Shown in pieces: positions 50,003 to 59,050 of a stretch of DNA of 64,000 bases. How positions within the stretch are numbered: the stretch's first letter is position 1; the number at the start of each line of letters is the position of its first letter. The position numbers and the translations under genes were made by a program. Origin of the DNA: Brotaphodocola sp003480315 (GTDB taxonomy: Bacteria > Bacillota > Clostridia > Lachnospirales > Lachnospiraceae); assembly GCF_964246085.1 (NCBI RefSeq), contig NZ_CAXTPD010000001.1. One strand, written 5' to 3'. The notes under the pieces were generated by a model. It saw only the letters and a program-made list of their open reading frames with translations, had not been told where the DNA came from and made no database searches.

Positions 50003-50738
50003 TATACTGATCATACAGCAGATGGAGTACAAGATGCAGGGTGAGATAGGACGAACGGTTGATGTTCATTTCCTTGTTGACTGCCGTACTCTGGTAATAG
50101 AGATTGTAGGCGGAAATTTCAGCCAGTTCGTTGTTGGACATGGTTGTAACAGAAACCAGCGGAATCTTCATGAGACTGAGATTCAGGAGTGTTTCTCTGT
50201 ATTTTTCGACATTACCGGACCAGGATGCAACAAACAAAAGGTCATCCGGCCGCATGTACTTTTTAACGATTTTCAACTCGGTGTGAGTCGGAACAATCAC
50301 GATATTTTTATTTACATTCAAGAAACAACGGGCCAGTTCCTGGAGCATCAGGCGCTGGCCCTGTCCTGTTCCATAGGCATAAATCCGGCTGGACTGTTCG
50401 ATCAGCCGGCAGATATCCAGAACCTGACTGTTCTGGAGGAAGAGTTTCGTTGTCTGCGCGATATCCTGATTCAGAATCTCAATCAGGTTCAGAACTTCTG
50501 CATTCTCTGCGGAATCAGAACGCAGAAAATATTTGAATTCGCTGTAGCCGCTGAAGTTCAGCTTTTGCGCTGTGCGAAGGATGGTTGCGGTGGAAACACT
50601 GCAATGTCTGGCCAGATCCGCAATATTCATTTTTTTGCACGATTCCAGATTGGCCTGAACAAACTGCAGAATATGCTGGTCCACTGTATTCAGTTTTTCA
50701 TAGTTTTCGTTGATGACGCGATCAAGCTGAATTCCCAT
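49962..50738 (-). CDS. RpiR/MurR-family transcriptional regulator
   Basis: The 258-residue protein has an N-terminal RpiR helix-turn-helix (NIADLARHCSVSTATILRTAQKL) and a C-terminal SIS sugar-phosphate-sensing domain (RIYAYGTGQGQRLMLQELA, VASWSGNVEKYRE). Regulators of this kind respond to phosphorylated sugars, in keeping with control of the PTS operon it faces. ATTCCCCC on the plus strand (GGGGGAAT on its own) gives a ribosome site. A TATAAT box (50768-50773, minus strand) with TTTCAA 17 bases upstream could be its promoter. Confidence 0.9.
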   Translation of the reverse strand: MGIQLDRVINENYEKLNTVDQHILQFVQANLESCKKMNIADLARHCSVSTATILRTAQKLNFSGYSEFKYFLRSDSAENAEVLNLIEILNQDIAQTTKLFLQNSQVLDICRLIEQSSRIYAYGTGQGQRLMLQELARCFLNVNKNIVIVPTHTELKIVKKYMRPDDLLFVASWSGNVEKYRETLLNLSLMKIPLVSVTTMSNNELAEISAYNLYYQSTAVNKEMNINRSSYLTLHLVLHLLYDQYINYLNQPEDSSHA

Positions 50739-50767
50739 AATATTCCCCCGTCTTCGTAATATGAAAG

Positions 50768-50796
50768 ATTATAACACAGAATACCAGGAATTGAAA
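50768..50796 (-). promoter_or_regulatory. Possible promoter of the RpiR regulator gene
   Basis: On the minus strand TATAAT (50768-50773) lies 17 bases after a weak TTTCAA (50791-50796). Confidence 0.5.
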
Positions 50797-50828
50797 GAAA
50801 ATCGTCAGATAATCGCCTGGCAAATGCG

Positions 50829-50858
50829 TTGACAAATGCCCTGGGAAAAAGGTATCAT
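50829..50858 (+). promoter_or_regulatory. Promoter of the CW-repeat protein genes
   Basis: TTGACA (50829-50834) and TATCAT (50853-50858) with an 18-base spacer precede the two small surface-protein genes; the heptamer CAAATGC is repeated either side of the -35 box. Confidence 0.7.
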
Positions 50859-50906
50859 AAGCTATAGCAGTAAGAGTGTTCTGACGGAAAAAGGAGAATG
50901 ATCGTT

Positions 50907-51497
50907 ATGAAGAAAAATATGTTTAAGGTTATGGCGCTGAGCCTGGCTATGGCTACGTTATCTACCACCGCAGCTTTTGCGGCAGGCTGGGGCAAGGTTG
51001 GCAGCGAGTGGTATTACTATCAGGAGGACGGCAGCGTTGCAAGAAACACCTGGGTCAACACTCTGGTCAGCAACGATGAATCCGGCGAACTTACCTATCA
51101 GGTAGGCAATAAGGATTTTGCGACCGAAGAGGGCAAGACCATCGCTGCGTCCTACTGGGTACAGGGAAATGGCACTATGGCTGCCAGCTGCTGGGTAGCA
51201 GACGGAGATGCATGGTATCGTGTGGATGCAAAGGGGCTGATCCTGAAAGACCAGGTTTATAATGAGAACAAGGATATGTACTATCTGGGCAAGGATGGCA
51301 GAATGGTGACCAATTCCTGGTATCAGAATGAGGAAGGCAAGTGGTATTACTTTGCCGAGAATGGCAAGGCAGTTAAAAACGGCTGGAAGACCATTGATGA
51401 CGCAGAGTATTACTTCTTAAAGAGCGGCACTATGGCAACTGATGTAAATATTCCGGGCGGCGGACATGTCGGAGCAGACGGAAAGCGTGACCGCTAA
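50907..51497 (+). CDS. Secreted CW-binding-repeat protein
   Basis: The ATG at 50907 is chosen because AAGGAG (50891-50896) is 10 bases upstream; ATG 50898 is too close. The 196-residue product has a signal peptide (MKKNMFKVMALSLAMATLS... AFA-AGW) and several aromatic glycine-rich CW/choline-binding-like repeats (WYYYQEDGSVARNTW, WYYFAENGKAVKNGW, EYYFLKSGTMATD). There is no catalytic domain. It probably binds cell-wall or surface polymer. A smaller relative follows 15 bases downstream. Confidence 0.85.
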   Translation: MKKNMFKVMALSLAMATLSTTAAFAAGWGKVGSEWYYYQEDGSVARNTWVNTLVSNDESGELTYQVGNKDFATEEGKTIAASYWVQGNGTMAASCWVADGDAWYRVDAKGLILKDQVYNENKDMYYLGKDGRMVTNSWYQNEEGKWYYFAENGKAVKNGWKTIDDAEYYFLKSGTMATDVNIPGGGHVGADGKRDR

Positions 51498-51512
51498 AGA
51501 AAGGGCAGATGC

Positions 51513-51911
51513 ATGAAGATGACGGGAGTTATGAAACGGGCGGCTGTGTTGTGCATGGCGGTGCTGCTTACATTGTCTTCTGCATTCTTAAGCTATGCGG
51601 AGAACGGCTGGAAGCGCAGCGGAAGTGTATGGAATTATTACTATTCCAATGGCAAGATGGCTAAAAATACCTGGATCAAAAATGGAGATGTGCTGTTCTG
51701 GATCGAGGAGGACGGTACTATGGCCACATCCAAATGGCACGAACAGGACCATACCTGGTATTATCTGGATGCCAGCGGAGCAGCTGTGACCGGCTGGAAA
51801 GAAATAGACGGGAAGTGGTACTATTTCAAGGAAGATCATGCTATGGCTACGGAAGAAACGATCGGAAGCTATTATGTAGGTAAAGATGGGGCCTGGGACA
51901 GCCGCAAATAG
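51513..51911 (+). CDS. Small secreted CW-binding-repeat protein
   Basis: The 132-residue product has a signal peptide (VMKRAAVLCMAVLLTL... SYA-ENGW) and three to four CW-binding-like repeats (WNYYYSNGKMAKNTW, WYYLDASGAAVTGW, WYYFKEDHAMATEE) with no other domain. ATG 51513 is used; ATG 51531, which has GGGAG close by, is an alternative. It is a shortened relative of the gene just upstream, with which it forms a small operon ending at the terminator at 51957. Confidence 0.8.
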   Translation: MKMTGVMKRAAVLCMAVLLTLSSAFLSYAENGWKRSGSVWNYYYSNGKMAKNTWIKNGDVLFWIEEDGTMATSKWHEQDHTWYYLDASGAAVTGWKEIDGKWYYFKEDHAMATEETIGSYYVGKDGAWDSRK

Positions 51912-51956
51912 GACTGAAAACAAAGCGCCAGGACATAAAAACGATAATGTGAAATC

Positions 51957-51998
51957 AAAATATCGCCGTGAGGATATGCCTTGCGGCGATATTTTTTT
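51957..51998 (+). terminator. Intrinsic terminator after the CW-repeat genes
   Basis: AAATATCGCCG (51958-51968) pairs with CGGCGATATTT (51984-51994), followed by a T-run. Confidence 0.88.
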
Positions 51999-52074
51999 GT
52001 CATTTTATAACTGTAAATTATAGAGTTAATTCCAATCTTGTATAGATGTTTCTGAATAAATTCCTGCCGATCGG

Positions 52075-52103
52075 TTGAAAAATGGAAATAAATGCGTTAA
52101 TAT
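52075..52103 (+). promoter_or_regulatory. Promoter of the leuB-ilvD-ilvB operon
   Basis: TTGAAA (52075-52080) and TAATAT (52098-52103) are 17 bases apart. The leader of about 90 bases is too short for a T-box, and I see no leader peptide rich in Leu, Ile or Val codons. Confidence 0.65.
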
Positions 52104-52200
52104 GGGAAGAAACACGTTATGATTCATACATAGCGCAAACAGACAGATACCCCAATCCCCTATGACCGGAGCGGGATGGATCAGAAAGAGGTAAGACACC

Positions 52201-53286
52201 ATGAATTGTAATATCGTAACGATTCCCGGAGATGGAATCGGACCGGAGATTGTGCGCGAGGCGTGCAAGGTACTTGATAAGGTTGGGGAGGTGTACGGAC
52301 ATAGCTTCCAGTACACAAAAATTCTGATGGGCGGCTGCTCCATCGATGAATACGGAGTTCCGTTAACCGATGAGGCCCTGGAAACCGCAAAGAAAAGTGA
52401 TGCGGTTTTACTTGGTGCTGTTGGCGGCAATGTAGGAAATTCAAAATGGTACGATGTGGCACCGAACTTAAGACCTGAGGCGGGGCTGCTGGCAATCCGC
52501 AAAGGCCTTAATTTATTTGCGAACCTTCGTCCGGCTTACCTGTACAATGAGCTGGCAGATGCCTGCCCGTTAAAAAAAGAAAACATCGGCGACGGCTTTG
52601 ACATGATCATCGTGCGCGAGCTGACCGGAGGTCTGTACTTTGGCGAGCGTCATACCGAGGAGGTAGATGGCGTCCTGCAGGCAACCGATACCCTGACCTA
52701 CAACGAGAATGAGATCCGCCGCATTGCCATCAAGGCATTTGATATTGCCATGAAGAGAAGAAAACATGTCATCAGCGTGGACAAGGCCAACGTGCTGGAT
52801 TCCTCAAGACTCTGGAGAAAGGTTGTTGAGGAAGTAGCTAAGGATTATCCGGAAGTAAAGCTGGAGCATATGCTGGTTGATAACTGTGCTATGCAGCTTG
52901 TCATGAATCCGGGGCAGTTTGATGTTGTGCTGACCGAGAACATGTTCGGTGATATTCTTTCGGACGAGGCGAGCATGATCACCGGTTCCATCGGTATGCT
53001 GTCTTCCGCAAGCTTAAACGAGACCAAATTTGGCATGTACGAGCCAAGCCATGGCTCCGCACCGGATATTGCAGGTAAAAACCTGGCAAACCCGATCGCC
53101 ACGGTCCTTTCCGCAGCCATGATGCTTCGTTATTCCTTCGATATGGACAAAGAGGCAGATGCCATTGAGGCAGCAGTTCAGCAGGTGCTGACGGAAGGCT
53201 ACCGCACCGGTGATATTTATTCTGAGGGATGCAGGAAGGTCGGAACCATCGAGATGGGTGACCTGATCGCGGCACGCATCCAGTAA
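52201..53286 (+). CDS. leuB: 3-isopropylmalate dehydrogenase
   Basis: The 361-residue enzyme oxidises and decarboxylates 3-isopropylmalate with NAD in leucine synthesis. It has the beta-decarboxylating dehydrogenase pattern: IVTIPGDGIGPEIV, the LRPEAGLLAIRKGL substrate region, RELTGGLYFGE, and the metal-site strand NMFGDILSDEASMITGSIG, plus the GSAPDIAGK NAD loop. LeuB, not isocitrate dehydrogenase, is supported by length and neighbours. leuA, leuC and leuD are not in the window. Confidence 0.95.
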   Translation: MNCNIVTIPGDGIGPEIVREACKVLDKVGEVYGHSFQYTKILMGGCSIDEYGVPLTDEALETAKKSDAVLLGAVGGNVGNSKWYDVAPNLRPEAGLLAIRKGLNLFANLRPAYLYNELADACPLKKENIGDGFDMIIVRELTGGLYFGERHTEEVDGVLQATDTLTYNENEIRRIAIKAFDIAMKRRKHVISVDKANVLDSSRLWRKVVEEVAKDYPEVKLEHMLVDNCAMQLVMNPGQFDVVLTENMFGDILSDEASMITGSIGMLSSASLNETKFGMYEPSHGSAPDIAGKNLANPIATVLSAAMMLRYSFDMDKEADAIEAAVQQVLTEGYRTGDIYSEGCRKVGTIEMGDLIAARIQ

Positions 53287-53328
53287 AAATGTATCATATA
53301 CAGGAGTTCACATGAGGAGGAGTCAGAT

Positions 53329-54990
53329 ATGAGAAGTGATAATGCAAAAGCAGGAATGCAGCAGGCACCGGCCCGCTCTCTGTTCCGTGCGCTGGGATTA
53401 ACCGATGAAGAAATGGAACGTCCGTTAATCGGTATCGTAAGTTCCTACAATGAGATCGTACCGGGTCATATGAATCTGGACAAGATTGTAGATGCAGTAA
53501 AGCAGGGTGTAGCCATGGCAGGCGGAACCCCGATCGTATTCCCGGCCATCGCAGTGTGTGACGGTATTGCCATGGGACATGTGGGAATGAAATACTCCCT
53601 GGTAACCCGTGATCTGATCGCTGACTCTACCGAGTGTATGGCACTGGCACATCAGTTTGACGCGCTGGTCATGGTTCCGAACTGTGACAAGAATGTTCCG
53701 GGCCTTTTAATGGCAGCAGCCCGCTTAAACATCCCTACCGTGTTCGTCAGCGGCGGTCCGATGTTAGCCGGTCACGTAAAAGGCGAGAAGCGCAGCCTTT
53801 CCAGCATGTTTGAGGCAGTCGGCTCCTACGCAGCAGGCCTTATGACTGAGGAAGATGTCAAGGAGTTTGAGTGCAAGGTCTGCCCGACCTGCGGTTCCTG
53901 CTCCGGTATGTACACAGCAAACAGTATGAACTGTCTGACCGAGGTTCTCGGCATGGGCTTAAAGGGCAACGGAACCATTCCGGCTGTTTACTCCGAGCGT
54001 CTGGTCCTGGCAAAGCATGCCGGTATGGCGGTTATGGACATGTTAAAGAAAAACATCCGTCCGAGAGATATCATGACCGAGGCAGCATTCCGCAACGCCC
54101 TGACCATGGATATGGCTCTTGGCTGCAGCACCAACAGCATGCTGCATCTGCCGGCTATCGCCCATGAGGCTGGTGTTGAGCTGAATGTAGACATTGCGAA
54201 TGAGATCAGTGCAAAGACTCCGAACCTGTGCCATCTTGCACCGGCCGGACATACCTATATGGAAGATTTAAACGAGGCAGGCGGCATCTACGCAGTTATG
54301 AATGAGATCAGCAAGCTTGGTCTCTTAAATCTGGACTGCATGACTGTAACCGGCAAGACTGTTGGCGAGAACATCAAGGACTGCGTCAACAAGAACCCGG
54401 AGGTCATCCGTACCATCGACAATCCGTACTCCAAGACCGGCGGCATCGCAGTTCTGCGTGGCAACCTGGCACCGGATTCCTGCGTGGTAAAACGTTCCGC
54501 AGTGGCACCGGAGATGCTGGTACATGAGGGTCCGGCGCGTGTCTTCGACAGCGAGGATGATGCCATCGCAGCCATCAAGGGCGGCAAGATCGTAGCCGGT
54601 GATGTGGTAGTCATCCGTTATGAGGGACCAAAGGGCGGTCCGGGCATGAGAGAGATGTTAAACCCGACTTCTGCCATCGTTGGCATGGGCCTTGGCTCTA
54701 CTGTAGCCCTGATCACCGACGGACGTTTCAGCGGCGCATCCCGCGGCGCATCCATCGGCCATGTGAGCCCGGAGGCAGCAGCAGGCGGCCCGATCGGCCT
54801 GGTGGAAGAGGGCGATATCATTGCCATCGATATCAACGCCAATACCATCAACATGAAGGTATCGGATGAAGAGCTGGCAAGACGCCGCGCAAACTGGACT
54901 CCGAAGACCAAAGAGGTCAGCGGATACTTAAAGCGCTATGCTGCACTGGTCACCAGCGCAGACAAGGGCGCAATCTTAAAAGGAAACTAA
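53329..54990 (+). CDS. ilvD: Dihydroxy-acid dehydratase
   Basis: The 553-residue Fe-S enzyme dehydrates dihydroxy acids in valine, isoleucine and leucine synthesis. Cluster cysteines are seen in PNCDKNVPG and CKVCPTCGSCSGMYTANSM, and the C-terminal DGRFSGASRGASIGHVSPEA motif is complete. GAGGAGTCAGAT precedes the ATG, 42 bases after leuB. Length and motifs distinguish it from phosphogluconate dehydratase. Confidence 0.96.
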   Translation: MRSDNAKAGMQQAPARSLFRALGLTDEEMERPLIGIVSSYNEIVPGHMNLDKIVDAVKQGVAMAGGTPIVFPAIAVCDGIAMGHVGMKYSLVTRDLIADSTECMALAHQFDALVMVPNCDKNVPGLLMAAARLNIPTVFVSGGPMLAGHVKGEKRSLSSMFEAVGSYAAGLMTEEDVKEFECKVCPTCGSCSGMYTANSMNCLTEVLGMGLKGNGTIPAVYSERLVLAKHAGMAVMDMLKKNIRPRDIMTEAAFRNALTMDMALGCSTNSMLHLPAIAHEAGVELNVDIANEISAKTPNLCHLAPAGHTYMEDLNEAGGIYAVMNEISKLGLLNLDCMTVTGKTVGENIKDCVNKNPEVIRTIDNPYSKTGGIAVLRGNLAPDSCVVKRSAVAPEMLVHEGPARVFDSEDDAIAAIKGGKIVAGDVVVIRYEGPKGGPGMREMLNPTSAIVGMGLGSTVALITDGRFSGASRGASIGHVSPEAAAGGPIGLVEEGDIIAIDINANTINMKVSDEELARRRANWTPKTKEVSGYLKRYAALVTSADKGAILKGN

Positions 54991-55029
54991 GCGTAGACCG
55001 TACCAGAGACAGATAAGGAGTGTTTTGAC

Positions 55030-56736
55030 ATGGCGGAAACCAGAGTATTAAATGGATCAGAAATCCTGATCGAATGTTTAAAAGAACAGGGTGTAAAGAC
55101 CGTGTTCGGTTATCCGGGAGGAGCCATCTTAAATATCTATGATGCGCTTTACAAGCATCAGGATGAGATTACCCACATCCTGACCTCCCATGAGCAGGGC
55201 GCATCCCATGCTGCGGACGGTTATGCGAGGGTTACGGGAAAGGTTGGTGTATGCCTGGCTACTTCCGGCCCGGGTGCTACCAACCTGGTAACTGGTATTG
55301 CGACCGCATTCATGGATTCCATCCCAATGGTAGCCATTACCTGTAATGTTGGCGTGAGCCTGCTGGGCCGCGACAGCTTTCAGGAGATCGACATCACCGG
55401 CGTGACCATGCCGATCACCAAATACAATTTCATCGTAAAAGATATCAAAAAGCTGGCCGATACCGTACGCCGGGCGTTTACCATCGCACAGAGCGGCAGA
55501 CCGGGTCCGGTCCTGATCGATATCACCAAGGATGTGACTGCGGCAGAGTATGAATACACTCCGCAGGAGCCGGCTCCGATCGTGCGTCAGACCGATACCA
55601 TCCGAGAGGAGGATATCGAGACTGCGCTGGAGCTGATCCGCAACAGCCAGAAGCCATTCATTTTCGTGGGCGGCGGAGCAGTGCTTTCCGGTGCATCCGA
55701 GGAGCTGAGGGTACTGGCTCACAAGATCCAGGCACCGGTTGCCGATTCCCTGATGGGAAAGGGTGCGTTTGACGGAACCGATGAGCTCTACACCGGTATG
55801 CTCGGCATGCATGGAACCAAGACCTCCAACTTTGGAGTGAGCGAGTGTGATCTTCTGATCGTGGCAGGCGCCCGCTTCAGTGACCGTGTTACCGGCAATG
55901 CCTCCAGGTTTGCGAAGAATGCAAAGATCCTTCAGATCGATGTAGACCCGGCGGAGATCAACAAAAACATCCACACCCACGCAAGCGTCATCGGTGATTT
56001 AAAGGTTGTTCTGCGCAAGCTCAATGCCCGTCTGGATCCGATGAATCATGAGGAATGGATTCAGCATGTAGAGCGCATGAAGGACATGTATCCGCTGCGC
56101 TACGATAAGACCCAGCTTACCGGCCCGTTCATCATGGAAACTATTGATGAGCTGACTAAGGGCGACGCCGTTATTTGTACTGAGGTTGGCCAGCACCAGA
56201 TGTGGGCTGCACAGTACTACAAATACAGAAAGCCGAGAACCCTTCTTACTTCCGGCGGACTTGGCACCATGGGCTATGGCCTGGGTGCTTCCCTCGGAGC
56301 AAAGATGGCCTGCGGCGATATGGGACATCCGGATACTCCGGTATTCAATATTGCCGGAGACGGCTGCTTCCGTATGAATATGAATGAGATCGCTACCGCC
56401 ACCCGCTACAATATCCCGATCATCCAGGTTGTGGTAAACAACCACGTGCTGGGTATGGTGCGCCAGTGGCAGAACCTGTTCTACGGAAAACGCTATTCAC
56501 ATACTGTATTAAATGATGCAGTGGATTTTGTGAAGCTGGCTGAGGCCATGGGGGCAAAGGCTTACCGCGTGACCAGACAGGAAGATTTAAAGCCGGTTCT
56601 GGAGGAGGCTATTGCGCTTAAGGCTCCGGTACTCATCGAGTGCCAGATCAACTGTGACGATAAGGTATACCCGATGGTATCACCGGGAGCTCCGATCCAG
56701 GATGCATTTGATGACACCGATCTGAAAATCAAGTAG
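55030..56736 (+). CDS. ilvB: Acetolactate synthase, large (catalytic) subunit
   Basis: The 568-residue ThDP enzyme condenses pyruvate with pyruvate or 2-oxobutyrate. Catalytic Glu lies in TSHEQGASHAADGYAR, the FAD/quinone region is GRDSFQEIDITG, and the ThDP-Mg motif is GDGCFRMNMNE...VVNNHVLGMVRQW. No small regulatory subunit (ilvN) or ilvC follows, so these are elsewhere or the large subunit works without one. The DSFQE motif supports an anabolic enzyme over catabolic AlsS. Confidence 0.95.
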   Translation: MAETRVLNGSEILIECLKEQGVKTVFGYPGGAILNIYDALYKHQDEITHILTSHEQGASHAADGYARVTGKVGVCLATSGPGATNLVTGIATAFMDSIPMVAITCNVGVSLLGRDSFQEIDITGVTMPITKYNFIVKDIKKLADTVRRAFTIAQSGRPGPVLIDITKDVTAAEYEYTPQEPAPIVRQTDTIREEDIETALELIRNSQKPFIFVGGGAVLSGASEELRVLAHKIQAPVADSLMGKGAFDGTDELYTGMLGMHGTKTSNFGVSECDLLIVAGARFSDRVTGNASRFAKNAKILQIDVDPAEINKNIHTHASVIGDLKVVLRKLNARLDPMNHEEWIQHVERMKDMYPLRYDKTQLTGPFIMETIDELTKGDAVICTEVGQHQMWAAQYYKYRKPRTLLTSGGLGTMGYGLGASLGAKMACGDMGHPDTPVFNIAGDGCFRMNMNEIATATRYNIPIIQVVVNNHVLGMVRQWQNLFYGKRYSHTVLNDAVDFVKLAEAMGAKAYRVTRQEDLKPVLEEAIALKAPVLIECQINCDDKVYPMVSPGAPIQDAFDDTDLKIK

Positions 56737-56792
56737 GATCGTTATCATATAATTATGAGAAATCTAATTCTATAAAGAAGGAGGAAGAAACA

Positions 56793-57878
56793 ATGGGAAG
56801 AGTCTACAATTTCTCAGCAGGACCAGCCGTATTACCGGAGGAAGTCCTGAAGGAAGCCGCAGAAGAAATGCTTGATTACAGAGGCACCGGAATGTCAGTG
56901 ATGGAGATGAGCCATCGATCTAAAGCCTTTGAGACCATTATCGAGGAAGCGGAACAGGACCTTCGGGATCTGATGAACATTCCGGATAATTACAAAGTGC
57001 TGTTTTTGCAGGGAGGTGCCCATCTGCAGTTCTCCGCCATTCCGCAGAACCTGATGAAAAACGGTGTAGCTGATTACATCATCACGGGTCAGTGGGCGAA
57101 GAAGGCATTTAAGGAAGCGCAGAAATACGGAAAGGCAGTGGCTGTTGCATCAAGTGAAGACAAGACCTTCAGCTACATTCCGGACTGCTCTGACCTGCCG
57201 ATTGACGATGACGCAGACTATGTATACATCTGCGAGAATAATACCATCTATGGCACCAAATACAAAACCCTGCCAAATACTAAGGGAAAAACGCTGGTGG
57301 CCGACATCTCTTCCTGCTTCCTCTCTGAGCCGGTGGATGTAACCAAATATGGCCTGCTTTACGGCGGTGCCCAGAAGAATGTCGGACCTGCAGGCGTTGT
57401 CATCGTGATCATCCGTGAGGACCTGATCCGTGAGGATGTACTTCCGGGAACTCCGACTATCTGCCAGTACAAGGTGCAGGCCGATGCCAAGTCTCTGTAT
57501 AATACCCCGCCATGCTATGGCATTTATATCTGCGGCAAGGTATTCAAATGGTTAAAGAAACGCGGCGGTCTTCAGGCCATGAAGGAGTACAATGAGAAAA
57601 AGGCGAAGATCCTCTACGATTTCCTGGATCAGAGCAAGCTGTTTAAGGGAACCGTTGCCAAAGAGGACCGTTCCTTAATGAATGTTCCGTTTGTCACGGG
57701 AGATAAAGATCTGGATGCAGAGTTTGTCAAAGAGGCAACTGCAGCAGGCTTTGTAAACTTAAAGGGACACCGTACCGTAGGCGGCATGCGTGCCAGCATC
57801 TACAATGCCATGCCGATGGAAGGCGTGGAGAAGCTGGTTGCGTTCATGAAGAAATTTGAGGAGGCGCATCAGGCATGA
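56793..57878 (+). CDS. serC: Phosphoserine aminotransferase
   Basis: The 361-residue PLP enzyme converts 3-phosphohydroxypyruvate to phosphoserine. It begins VYNFSAGPAVLPEEVL, has GMSVMEMSHRSK, and the PLP lysine in LLYGGAQKNVGPAG. AAGGAGGAAGAAAC precedes the ATG. A TATAAT box at 56748-56753 without a good -35 box could give it its own start point. It overlaps serA by 4 bases, so the two are coupled. Confidence 0.96.
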   Translation: MGRVYNFSAGPAVLPEEVLKEAAEEMLDYRGTGMSVMEMSHRSKAFETIIEEAEQDLRDLMNIPDNYKVLFLQGGAHLQFSAIPQNLMKNGVADYIITGQWAKKAFKEAQKYGKAVAVASSEDKTFSYIPDCSDLPIDDDADYVYICENNTIYGTKYKTLPNTKGKTLVADISSCFLSEPVDVTKYGLLYGGAQKNVGPAGVVIVIIREDLIREDVLPGTPTICQYKVQADAKSLYNTPPCYGIYICGKVFKWLKKRGGLQAMKEYNEKKAKILYDFLDQSKLFKGTVAKEDRSLMNVPFVTGDKDLDAEFVKEATAAGFVNLKGHRTVGGMRASIYNAMPMEGVEKLVAFMKKFEEAHQA

Positions 57879-59035
57879 GAAAGATCCATTGCATCAACGC
57901 CATTTCCAAATATGGCACAGACCAGTTCACAGAAGACTATCAGCTCACAGATGAGGTAAATGAGGCAGAGGGTATTCTGGTCCGCAGCGCATCCCTTCAT
58001 GAAATGCAGTTTTCCAACTCCCTGCTGGCTATTGCCCGCGCAGGAGCCGGTGTCAATAACATTCCGCTCGATGCCTGCGCACAGGAAGGTATTGTTGTTT
58101 TTAACACTCCGGGTGCCAATGCGAATGGCGTTAAGGAGCTGGTGCTTGCCGGATTGTTCCTGGCATCCCGTGATATCGTGGGCGGTATCGAGTGGTGCAA
58201 AGAGAATAAAGAGGATGCAAACATTGCCAAATCGGCAGAGAAGGCAAAGAAGGCCTTTGCCGGCTGCGAGATCAAGGGCAAGAAGCTTGGTGTGGTAGGT
58301 CTGGGTGCCATTGGCGCTGAGGTTGCTAATACAGCCATTGCCCTGGGCATGGAGGTTTACGGCTATGATCCGTACATTTCTGTCAATGCGGCATGGAGAC
58401 TGTCCCGTGATGTAAAGCATACCACCAGCCTGGATACGATCTGCCAGGAGTGTGATTACATTACCTTGCATGTTCCGGCTGTGGATTCCACAAAGGGCAT
58501 GATCAACAAGGCTGCCATCGAGCAGATGAAGGACGGGGTGGTGATCTTAAACTTTGCCCGTGACCTTCTGGTCAACGAAGATGACCTGGCTGAGGCATTA
58601 AAGTCCGGCAAGGTAAAAAAATATGTGACCGACTTTGCAAATCCGAAATCCGTGAACATGGACAATACCATTGTGATCCCGCACCTGGGCGCTTCCACAG
58701 AAGAGTCTGAGGACAACTGCGCGAAGATGGCAGTTCAGGAGATCATGGATTATCTGGAAAACGGAAATATCCGTAACTCCGTCAACTATCCGGCCTGCGA
58801 TATGGGCGTGAAGAAGACGGCCTGCCGTGTGGCAGTTTTACATATGAATATTCCGAACATGATTGGTCAGATTACCGGAGTACTGGCTGCCGGAAAGATC
58901 AACATTTCCGACATGACCAACAAGAGCCGCGACAAGTTCGCTTATACCCTGATGGATCTGGAGCATACGCCGGATGACATCATGGTACAGAAATTAAATG
59001 CCATTGAGGGTGTCTTAAGAGTCAGACTTATCTGA
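57875..59035 (+). CDS. serA: D-3-phosphoglycerate dehydrogenase with ACT domain
   Basis: The 386-residue enzyme starts the serine pathway by oxidising 3-phosphoglycerate with NAD. The Rossmann loop GLGAIGAEVANTA, the active-site Arg region NFARDLLVNEDDLAEAL and the catalytic HLGASTEESEDNCA (His) are present. A C-terminal ACT domain (VAVLHMNIPNMIGQITGVLA) suggests serine feedback control. Its ATG overlaps the serC stop (ATGA). Confidence 0.95.
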   Translation: MRKIHCINAISKYGTDQFTEDYQLTDEVNEAEGILVRSASLHEMQFSNSLLAIARAGAGVNNIPLDACAQEGIVVFNTPGANANGVKELVLAGLFLASRDIVGGIEWCKENKEDANIAKSAEKAKKAFAGCEIKGKKLGVVGLGAIGAEVANTAIALGMEVYGYDPYISVNAAWRLSRDVKHTTSLDTICQECDYITLHVPAVDSTKGMINKAAIEQMKDGVVILNFARDLLVNEDDLAEALKSGKVKKYVTDFANPKSVNMDNTIVIPHLGASTEESEDNCAKMAVQEIMDYLENGNIRNSVNYPACDMGVKKTACRVAVLHMNIPNMIGQITGVLAAGKINISDMTNKSRDKFAYTLMDLEHTPDDIMVQKLNAIEGVLRVRLI

Positions 59036-59050
59036 TCAGAAAACCGTACA

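Noticed and set aside
50022..50759. Plus-strand open frame opposite the RpiR regulator
   Set aside because: It is the complement of a clear HTH-SIS protein and has no ribosome site or family similarity.
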